From NCBI GenBank assembly GCA_004369085.1, contig ML210200.1:1-64000 (forward strand): a DNA stretch of 64,000 nucleotides, read 5' to 3'. Positions 33,561 to 42,308 of this stretch are shown here, in pieces; position 1 is the stretch's first letter, and each line of letters starts with the position of its first letter. The notes beneath the pieces were generated by a model, which had not been told where the DNA came from, did not search any database, and was given only the letters and a program-made list of their open reading frames with translations. This DNA is from Coprinopsis marcescibilis. Its lineage: Eukaryota; Basidiomycota; Agaricomycetes; Agaricales; Psathyrellaceae. Both the position numbers and the translations under genes were made by a program.

Positions 33561-34294
33561 GGAAACGATGGTTGATGTTCACTTATTGCCTGAATACAAC
33601 ATGCTCGGATACTGTCATCAGCACAGACAGACACAAGCCCACCACATTTATGCCGGGAGTGTCGATGAATTCAAAAGGAAAAAGTGCTCATGAACGGAAC
33701 CAATGAACCAATGAGTACATTGAATGGAGCAGGCTTCATTAAGCGCCTAAACCAATGTCCCGCTATTGCCCGTCGGTACATACGCCCACATTTCCAAGAG
33801 ATTTACTCTACAAACGTGACGGCGAGGCAAAACACCCGATCTTACCCCAGGGAAATAGAAACCTAAATAGCGTTTGCATGACCTGGTTCTGGGTAAATCC
33901 GGCCGAATTGACTCGCGAAAAGAACATTCGTGCGGATGGGGAATCATTGTTTCCAACTTGTCAGTTCACGTTCTACCGACGACGAGGGCTTCGAAGCTGT
34001 TTTACCCACAGTTGTGCATCTCTCGAGTCTCGGATACCGAAGGTCAATTAAATAGGTGTTAAAGTGCCCCGTTGTTTCCCCGTTTAATCGGCCACATGCT
34101 CTGAAAAAGCGTGTAGCTAGCCGGACCATCGCGATTCGATTGCGAAGCTATGAAGCGTAATTAAATGACATTAAACTAAGTAAGTGATGGTGCATGTCGT
34201 AGAGTAGACCTTGATATACAACAGTGAGCCAGAAGCCGCCCAATTCCTTTATTCTTCCCTCTTCTTCAAACCAATAGCAGGCTTATCAGCGTCG
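33561..34294. other. Gap between duplicate copies
   Basis: Nothing coding is recognised. A short word (GCGCCTAAACNAATGTCC) occurs near 33170 and again near 33745, suggesting further small duplications. Confidence 0.35.
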
Positions 34295-34837
34295 TCATGA
34301 CTTCTGACGCGAAAACGAGTCCAGACGGGTGTTGTGCCTCCTCTCCAACTGCCGCATCCTCTTGTTGATATAGTCCAACCACTGATCCACCTCGCGCAAT
34401 ATATCCATCGAAGCAGCGAGTTCGGGAGACTCCACAGCACCTCGACCAGACTTGGATGAAGGTCGATGGTGGAAATCATGATCGATATGAGGGACAGGGG
34501 ATAGCGAAGATGGCGGTGATGATGAACTTGATGAGACCGAAGAGGAGGACGATGATGATGATGTGTATGATGACGGCGATGAAGTTGTGGGTGATGCCGC
34601 TTTATGTGAAGAGAGGAATGGGACACGGGCGACTTCCGTGGTTGCCGAGTCGAAAATCAAGAAGGATGTTTGGCCGTCACTTGGATTACGCTGCGATGGG
34701 GGAGGGATGCTTGGTAGTTTAAGACGTGGTGGAAGCCGGTGTCCCGTGCGGGTGGGGTGTATCGGCATAAGTTGGGCTTGCATGACTAGTGAATAGTTGA
34801 GAGAACGCAGAGGCGTAGCAAAGTTTCTTTGATACAC
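34295..34837 (-). CDS. Hypothetical Ser-rich protein
   Basis: Intronless frame of 180 residues. The first 75 residues are Pro/Arg-rich, then comes a serine tract encoded by repeated GAT/GAC on the opposite strand. The C-terminus is a charged helix with MDILREVDQWLDYINKRMRQ, likely a coiled coil. A TATATAA lies at about 34855-34861, only some 20 nt upstream of the first ATG. Translation may therefore begin at an internal Met (residue 19 or 24). A decayed copy of the 3' half lies at 33170-33560. No known domain. Confidence 0.45.
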   Translation of the reverse strand: MYQRNFATPLRSLNYSLVMQAQLMPIHPTRTGHRLPPRLKLPSIPPPSQRNPSDGQTSFLIFDSATTEVARVPFLSSHKAASPTTSSPSSYTSSSSSSSSVSSSSSSPPSSLSPVPHIDHDFHHRPSSKSGRGAVESPELAASMDILREVDQWLDYINKRMRQLERRHNTRLDSFSRQKS

Positions 34838-34910
34838 TGCGGAGAGGGTCGACGATTATATACAATTGTGACGGGGAAATTGCTCCATCTGTTGCCATGC
34901 GCGGATATTG

Positions 34911-35454
34911 TCAGGTTGTGTCAAATCGAGGTAAAGCCTCGGCAACCCGCGTTGTTGCCGGCCTGGTAGGGTAGGGTATGTAACCGTTGCTAACAATGAC
35001 ATTGGTTACCGTATTGTCATGGACGGCATTTCCCAGAATGCGGTACAGAGCATAGATGGCCTCGAAACGGGCTAGAAAAGCCTCCTCCGACCCGCTGCGA
35101 GTCCATTGGCGGCCCTCAGGGTGAGCGACCGTCTGTTGCTCAGTCCGGAGCAGGAGCTGCGTATGGTTTCAGTTACCTTGAAACGTCGTCTTGGCATGCA
35201 TAAAGCACATGCTATGTCGTGAAAAAACGTTTAACAGTGTGGTCGGCATGAGACTCCCACCTGGGAGACGTTCTGTACCCCAAGTACGGATTATTCTCTA
35301 AATAGTTCCTCTTGGCTTCGCACTATTTCCGGTATGGTGAGTATCCGTGTCTACCTTCGAGGCGTGGTCCAGGACAGAAGTTGGGGCGAAGGTCCTGGCT
35401 ACGGGTCAAGACGACATTCCTCGGTAGCCAGGTAGCAGGCATCGGTGAGGTCAT
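34911..35454 (-). CDS. Hypothetical spliced small protein
   Basis: Three exons can be joined in phase on the minus strand. From the ATG at 35454, MTSPMPATWLPRNVVLTRS ends RLE|GTAGAC. A small exon follows, reading ERLPGGSLMPTTLLN. The last exon, 35156-34911, is 82 codons long and fully open (LLRTEQQTVAHPEGRQW, EEAFLARFEAIYALYRILG, VIVSNGYIPYPTRP, stop TGA). The long open final exon is the main evidence. Total about 130 residues. I do not recognise the family. Confidence 0.4.
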
Positions 35455-36065
35455 AGGGATGGTAGCGAGCACATCATGCTTTCTGCTTGAACACCATGGC
35501 TGCGTGTATACACTAGTTGCCTATTAATAGAAGCTAGTGTTATTATCATTTCGTCAAGGGTTGCTGTTCCCTTTGAAAAATAGATTCAGCTCACCTGAGG
35601 CCCAGAAGGCTGCGTTATCTCGGGTCCTTGCCAGGGGTTTGAGCTATATTGGGCAGGGGTCTTTAGATGGACTTCCGTTCGCGGAGGTATAGCAAAATGG
35701 ACACAAAGCGCTTTACTAACGCGCGGTGAGTCCCATACATAGTCAGAGGACGAGTGATAGTGATAGTGATTAAGCGACATGGGGGAACGAGCAGACAGTG
35801 ATTGGCGACATCAAATTTCCACCGTGGGATCGGCCTGATCACTGCTGAATGACAAAGCACTTCGCACGTCTGGCATTTGGCTGGGCTTTGGCACAGCACC
35901 TCGCCTCGTCGTTCCTTTCCGAGTCGAGCAGCGAGCTAGAACCTAGGTCAGACATACGCGAAGGGATTTGTTTGCCGACACCAGGCTGTAGGTACTCCCT
36001 CAACTGCGAAGAAAGCACAAGTTCTCATGCTCTATTCCTAGTGTTTTGACCCACGGCAGACAGTC
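35455..36065. other. Upstream region of SUS1
   Basis: Divergent promoter region between a hypothetical gene (-) and SUS1 (+). Short open frames on both strands show no motif. Confidence 0.4.
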
Positions 36066-36520
36066 ATGCCCTCTCAAGACCTGGACGTGCTGCACCAGGA
36101 CATCCGACGTAGACTCATAGAATCCGGGGAATGGGACCAGTACGTCATTCGTAACAGTACTGCTATGGATACTTTGAGCTGAATACTATGCGTGCAGTAT
36201 CAGGGCCGTATTGTACGCACGTCTCAACGAGAGTGGATGGGTGGACGAGATAAAGGACCAGACCAAAGGTGCGTCTCCCGGATTCTTACTTTGAATCGAA
36301 ACGACCCTTGCTGAGCTACGTTTAGAGAAAGCACGAACTATGGAGCCACTTTCGTTTGAACGCTTGTTCGAAGGAATCAAACCTACCGCGCAAAGTACGG
36401 GCCATTTACGTTAATGCTCTTCATTTCTGACATTTGGTGCCACCAGACACGATCCCACTGTCAGTCAAAAGGGAGGTCAATGCATTAATCCGACAGTCCC
36501 TGCAGAAGCACCTATCCTAA
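36066..36520 (+). CDS. SUS1: Sus1/ENY2, SAGA and TREX-2 subunit
   Basis: Small helical adaptor that is shared by the SAGA deubiquitination module and the TREX-2 mRNA-export complex at nuclear pores. Four exons, 36066-36139, 36198-36268, 36326-36394 and 36447-36520, total 288 nt and 95 residues, usual for the family. The spliced protein reads MPSQDLDVLHQDIRRRLIES, then a conserved pattern: AVLYARLNESGWVDEIKDQT, SFERLFEGIKPTAQNTIPL and VKREVNALIRQSLQKHLS. All introns are GT-AG with consistent phases. No frame exceeds 25 codons before splicing, so simple frame searches miss the gene. Its stop lies 33 nt from the stop of the convergent PARP-like gene. Confidence 0.9.
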
Positions 36521-36553
36521 GCAGCCATTACCTAAATCCAAACGGTTCGACGG

Positions 36554-37550
36554 CTACTCATAGAATATGACAGCAGACGCGCACATCGCATCCTCTCGAT
36601 ACACAATCGCTTCATGGTACAGCACGCTTCCACCTTGCTCGACTGTCGCCCCAGTGACCTGTTCCGGAACTCGCATCAGAATTGCTTCCCAAGACCTACG
36701 CCAGCAACTCACGGAATTGTAGATGTCCGGCGCGTGCTGTAGGCTATGATCGTGCTGCATCATGAGGACCGACCTGCCGAGGACGACATGGTTCAGGATG
36801 ATAGTCTTGAGACTGGGGTTGTTTCTTGAGGCATACCCATGTGCCTCTGGATGGGGTGGCGGTTAGCTTTGGTCAGGGAGGAGGATAATAGCTTACTCGA
36901 GGATACGGTGGTCGAGTAAATTCCGATTCCAAACATACTTCCTGTATTATGTATGCGTTCATGTTATAGGACTCTTTGGAATAATTCCACGTACTGCTCC
37001 TCGTTTTCTCGATGTCGTAGGACCCTTTAAGGATGAGACATAGGCTGCAATTCGTCTTGTTGCAAAACTTGAGGTGCGCTGGGTTCGTAGAGCTTCCCAC
37101 AGAGCAGGTGCGGGAGGTACCATGGTAGAGAAGCTGCGTATTACCGACTTTGTTGCTTAGATCGGAGTAAGAAGATGATATCTTCGATGGAATCAAGACC
37201 TACCTGTAGTTACTGAACCGCGAAAGATGCGCAAGAGCGTCAGGGCTAGAATGTGCGACGTAGCATATGTTCTTGATCTTCGGTTGGGGATAGCCTGGGT
37301 GTTTCCAGCTGCTAATGAACGCATTCTGGACTGAAGTAGATGATTAGATAGAGGGGAAAGGCCAAGGGTGAGCATACTTCTTCTGTAATCATCTGAAGTG
37401 GGTTCTAGTGGCACAAGATCCTGAAAGGCGGTCAGATCGGCGTGTTGGTATGTATAGGGAAGTGTTCGAGATGAGCTCAAACCTCACGTTAGGATCGTTG
37501 CTACACAGGTGAAAGTTAGCTTCTCCCGAAGTTTCAACAATAACATGCAT
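36554..37550 (-). CDS. PARP-like ADP-ribosyltransferase domain protein
   Basis: Fungal protein with a diverged PARP/ART catalytic fold. The start MHVIVETSGEANFHLCSNDP (exon 37550-37488) leads to DLVPLEPTSDDYRR, FISSWKHPGYPQPKIKNICY, QLLYHGTSRTCSVG, a Cys-rich insertion (KFCNKTNCSLCLI), FGIGIYSTTVSS, TIILNHVVLGRSVLMM, then GGSVLYHEAIVYREDAMCA and a stop at 36556-36554. The His of YHGT, the Tyr of GIYST and the Glu of HEAIVY fit the H-Y-E triad of PARPs, so activity is plausible. About seven exons, all joined in phase with short GT-AG introns. Target and product (mono- or poly-ADP-ribose) are unknown. I recall similar uncharacterised proteins in many agaricomycetes. Confidence 0.82.
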
Positions 37551-37801
37551 CCTGGAGGTGGTAGAGGTCTATTGTAAAGGAGATTAAGCGCCGAAGTCGA
37601 ACGCTGCGCAAGCATTACACATGCCGGGAATGCAAATACAGCCAAATGAATTGAACAGGCGATAGCTGCGAATTAATGACTTGCAGCTGAAGTGAGGAAT
37701 TCCGCATTCATAGATTCGAAAGTATCGGTTCCATTAACAAAGGCGATGGGGTGATCTAAAAGTACATTCAAACGCGAATACGATGGTGGTCGGTCGTGAG
37801 C

Positions 37802-38236
37802 TTATTGCTCCATAGCATTACTGTCTGTGGATTTCGGCTTGGTGAGCTCACTCCTGCGAATACAGTAACGTGTAAGCAGCAAATACGACAGGCAAGACAC
37901 CAGTACGAACCTAAGCTGAACACTGAAATCTTCCTCAATGTCATCATCATCCCAGTTGTCTTCCCATAGTTTGTCTCCTCCAGACTTGCCAGTACCAGGC
38001 GCGACACCTCCGAGATGTGCGAGATCAGTTTCAGAGTCGTCCCAGTCTACGTGCGCAGTTACAAAGGTCAGGTTGTAATTATAGAACGGACAGTGATTCG
38101 ACGCACCAGCAGCTGCGAATTCCTCGAACTCGTCGTCCTCCTCCAGACTGCCTAGTGAATGCTGCTGATCCTTCGTTACTTTATCGGTTTCAGGTGCCTT
38201 TGAAGCATCCTTGGATGTGGAGGCTGCTGCTGACAT
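37802..38236 (-). CDS. SEM1: Sem1/Dss1, proteasome lid and TREX-2 subunit
   Basis: Short, very acidic, mostly disordered subunit found in the 26S proteasome lid, in TREX-2 and in other PCI complexes. Three exons are read from the ATG at 38236 (MSAAASTSKDASKAP). The body contains LGSLEEDDEFEEFAAADWDD (first binding site, split by an intron that starts GTGCGT) and the second acidic Trp-containing site WEDNWDDDDIEEDFSVQLR. The tail reads SELTKPKSTDSNAMEQ, after an intron starting GTTCGT. An alternative in-frame ATG at 38269 adds 11 residues. Both signature Trp/acid motifs are intact. The gene lies 250 nt from the PARP-like gene on the same strand and about 1.3 kb from SUS1. Confidence 0.92.
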   Translation of the reverse strand: MSAAASTSKDASKAPETDKVTKDQQHSLGSLEEDDEFEEFAAAGASNHCPFYNYNLTFVTAHVDWDDSETDLAHLGGVAPGTGKSGGDKLWEDNWDDDDIEEDFSVQLRFVLVSCLSYLLLTRYCIRRSELTKPKSTDSNAMEQ

Positions 38237-39561
38237 TGTGTAGATTGTTCTGCTGGTGGTCGTGGTCAATGGCGTGGGCGATGAACGAAATGGACGAGCT
38301 GACGTGTCTGTAGGGTCTCTGCGCGTAACTGCTGCTAAGCCTGAATTGGCCAGATAAGTACATATTCAATAATATTAATTTACATATATACAATAAATGT
38401 TATCTACGTATTCTCGGCAAATGCCGAGTTGAAACTGGCGGCTACCGTAACTACGCTTTGAATCTGACATCCGCCGTGAAAACCGTCTCTGAAAGGTTGA
38501 GTTGCATATCATACACCTGATAGGTCCTCAGCGGTGAAGGTAGTGTAGCTGGCATTCAAAAACCAAACTCCACTAATCAGTTTTGTTGTGTGTGGATACT
38601 AGGCGGAAAAACATTGGGGAAATGGCTGAGGCGTTGGTCTTACAACTTGTCGCTCTTCCCCCACCTTCTGCGTTTTGTTTTCTTGATTTCGCGACTGGAT
38701 CTTCTGCCCAACAATATTGAGGTAGGTACAACGTCACTTTGAAGCCTCATGTAGGGCAAGTCTAAGCCGCTGGAGGCACAAGTGAGCACTGGGACAACGT
38801 GCCTGTTCTGCTCGGTCATACTTTACTCTCAGTGCCGAGCTAGATTATTATCCGCCACCAAGACACATGGCCGCTTAAACGCATCCTTCTTTCTCGTAAG
38901 TGGACACAATAGGCTAAATTCCTTTCTTGTACAAGGGAGGCTTTATCCTGGCGTCTAGATTGCGGATGCGAAAGTGAGATCCTTGCTAGACCCACCACAC
39001 AACCTCCGTTATCCACGACTAAACTCGTCACCGGTTACCTGGGTTAATATTCTAAGCCCATTTGCTGAACGGTATGTACTCTGTTTAAGCCGATAACGTG
39101 CGCATAGTCAGCAGCTGACCTTCAACAGTGTCCAGTTCCCTCCGGTTGAGTCCTGATGAAAACGCGGGTTACCACTACGATGGCTAACACGAAGATTCTT
39201 ACAGCCCGCAGCTGCGCCGCTCAATTCCGTGAGTAAAGCCGCAGCCACGAATAGGAATATTGGTATTCAATCCGATTTGTCAAGGTCCTAGAGAAATTTT
39301 TATCACCAAACCGAAGTTGCCAAGCAGCGGAGCCATGCGTCGATCTGTATGTGAAGGTTTCTATGCAGGTCGTCAATGGCAGGTGTTCGCACCAATAAAT
39401 GTCCGATGGTGATCGCCCGAAGCTTATATGAGGAGCATAATAAGGGGAGATATGGGTAGGATGTGAAGGTTTTCCGTCCCTCCCGCGTTCTTCGCCACTC
39501 CTTTATTGGAGCATTCCCAGCCGTTCAAGGCACCGGTCCCTCTCTTCTGGCTGCAGCGACA
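38237..39561. other. Intergenic, nothing recognised
   Basis: 1.3 kb of divergent upstream sequence. A perfect small hairpin (CTCGGCA..TGCCGAG) lies near 38415. The minus-strand frame 38840-39031 has no motif. Confidence 0.4.
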
Positions 39562-41476
39562 ATGGATTCTGTCAAAATGGTGTCGCCAAAGGTGATTTCG
39601 CAAATGATCAGTTCACGGTATACGAATGTATGATTTATGGTCTCTATTTCCTATTTTTTATCACTGACTCGAAGCGTTTCAGTACTTCAACAGCAAGTAC
39701 AATTCATTTAGTTTGATGGGAGAGGGAACTGACACGGATTTCCGGAAATAGCGGCTAGTTTGGTGATAATGGTACGTCGTGGTTTCATCGCCCCCCTCGT
39801 CGAATTAACACCTGTTCTTGTGGTTAGATTTTGGAATTCGTGCAAACTGTTGACCTGGAGGTACGCTTTAAAGCTTTAAGCTGTCGGCTGCCCGCACGCG
39901 ACAGGCTCAACTCCCATTAGGTCACCCTCATCTGGCCAATAAAATGGAACTATATCAAGGCCATCTTCTTCATCAACCGATACCTCCCATTCTTCGTCGT
40001 GACGAGTCTCATCTATTGTTCGTCTCTACGACCTAATTCTAGTGTTTTTTGGAACTAACCTTCCGTCTAGATAATGTTGCACCTCCCATATCAGCATATG
40101 TAAGGAAAATCCTACACCACCATTCGGTTTCTAATTCTCGGCGGCCTACAGGACTGCAAAATTCTGTTCTCAGTACCAAGCAGTACGCATCGGTGTTTTC
40201 GTAGTTGCAGTCGAAACTCAATCACTGGCGGTTTCTAGTGGGTGTTGCAGTATGTATTTTGGTCGCCGATGGTGAGCATTCGGTTGATCAATATGCCCAC
40301 TCACGTGGTCTGATTGATGCTATAGCGTTATTATACGTTCGCCTATGGGCCATATCCGGAAGAACAAGGATCGTCAAATTATTTCTTATCGTCAATCTCA
40401 CAGTGAGCAGTCATTCTCTGAATTCCTATATAAAATCGACGCTAAACCGAATGCGTAGATCGTCGTCTCTGTCTGCCTCGTAACATTTGCGCTGTACCTG
40501 TATCTGGGTAGCTGTGAGTCCATCGAATCACTCCCTGTACTCCTTTCTGATTCCTATTTCATATCCCCAGTTGTGCCCTCGCCAAATCCGGAGTTAGTTG
40601 GTTGTGTCGGCCAATCGTATGGAGCGGGGAAGTACGTGATGATTTGCTATGCGGCACTGTTCTACAGTGCAATCGGTGCGTAACTTACTATAACCGCTCA
40701 ACTCCCCTAAACGTGGCCTTGATTGCAATAGTCACCATGGGTCTATCGCTGTGGTATGGTATGAGGCTATATCGCCTCTCGCCCCATAGTCGCTTGATCA
40801 AGATTCTGGCTCGGGATGGGTCGTTTTACTTTGTGACGATCGCAGGTAAGAAATCATAAAATGATATCTATATCGGGGGACTGCATTGTTAAATCGACGT
40901 CTTTCGAAGCCCTGTCAATTGTCAACGGGATGGTTGCTGTCCTCGCACCGGTGCGTTTCCTTCCACATCAACAAATCTATCATCTCAGAATTCTCAAATA
41001 TCTATTCTCATTTCCAAAATAGGCGCGGTATCGGTTCTTACTGGCAGTGTCAGTGTTCCTCCGATCCTAGACCTCCCAAATCTGCGTGACTGATGATTTA
41101 CCTCGCCGTTTACCCTCTCATCACCCGCAGACCGCAAGGAGTTGCACACAACATCCTCTCAACGCGCATGATCCTCCACCTCCGCGAAACGGCGAGAACC
41201 GAGATGGGCTTTGGGACCAGCCATGAGGGGCAGACTGTGCGTCCGCTGAGCCGGGAGTTCCATGCTACGGTTCCAGAGGATAGTCGAATAACGGAAAGCA
41301 CGCTTAAGGGTTCGAGAGGGACGGGGACATCTGGGACTGTAGGCTCGAGCTTTTGGGAGCATGAGCTAGGGGCCATGCCGAGGGGCGATAAGCCTCCAAC
41401 TCGGAATGAAAGGGATAGTATGGTTCAGGAGGAAAGTCGAGGTGCTTTGCACGAGTGTGGGGAGAGGAGCGTCTGA
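39562..41476 (+). CDS. DUF6533-type multi-spanning membrane protein
   Basis: Agaricomycete-specific membrane protein family of unknown function, usually with six or seven membrane helices. From the ATG at 39562 (MDSVKMVSPK) the exons give YFNS, ASLVIM, ILEFVQTVDLE, then VTLIWPIKWNYIKAIFFINR followed by YLPFFVVTSLIY, which is the family signature (acid/W, then K-x-LFL..RY-P). Later exons give LIDAIALLYVRLWAISGRTR, VGCVGQSYGAGKYVMICYA, IVTMGLSLWYGMRLYR and FYFVTIAAISIVNGMVAVL. The final exon holds a cytoplasmic tail beginning NILSTRMILHLRETARTE, rich in Ser/Thr/Arg, and the stop at 41476. At least ten short introns. The exon 2/3 border near 39680 is the least certain. Confidence 0.78.
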
Positions 41477-42308
41477 GCGAATAAACTGCTGTGGCCCAAG
41501 GCCCAATCATTAAGGACGTGAAGGGAACTCTTCATCGGACGGGCGTCATGCTGTCTGCTGGGAGTCCAACCCCTACATAGAGTTGATTCTCATCGTTGAG
41601 GCTCCTAAGTACAGATCTCTTGATGCTGATGCCGTCCGACCGACCAATCAGTTCGTAATGCTTCGCGAAGCGACACCGGCACTGCCAGACATCGAATGAA
41701 GGGCGCAGTGGCACAAACTGACGACGGCAGCTACATGTTTACAATTCAATCATGTCCGCGTATATTTTAATCTTAGATTATCGACTTTTGCTGTATCTGT
41801 TCTTTAGTTTCATTTGCACCGGTGGCCGCAGTCCACCTACATACAATTTCAAAGAACTTTAAACGAAACAGAAGAGTGTTGTGCATGGCAATCTCGAGTC
41901 CCACGGCACTGGCCCGGGGCTCTACGAGCGTCGAGGTGCATGGGAGATGTCCCTTTATGCGGACTATCAAGGTGCTCGGGAATGATGGGATAGGATACAG
42001 GTGATAGAGGAGGATTGAAGCTGATAGATGATATCGAGGGCCAGGCTGTCGAGCTTTGGTCGAGCCTGAGCGGACTGGCCAGAGGAGCGGGAGCAATTCG
42101 ATCAAAGCCGCCTCGGGCCGCGCCAAGCGGGGCACATACATAGTCCCAATAGGAAGCAACCGATTCCGATGGCAACTGGGCTACGAAAGTAGGCATCGAC
42201 CCAGCTAATCTCGGATCTGCAAGCTGCTATCCTATCTGCGCACGGCTTCAAGCACCCGCTCATACTATATACATATGGTCGTATGATACATATGCCAGTG
42301 CCCACAAT
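41477..42308. other. Convergent intergenic gap
   Basis: The frames 41773-42159 and 41849-42196 (-) overlap in different frames and show no motif. I see no RNA gene or repeat. Confidence 0.35.
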
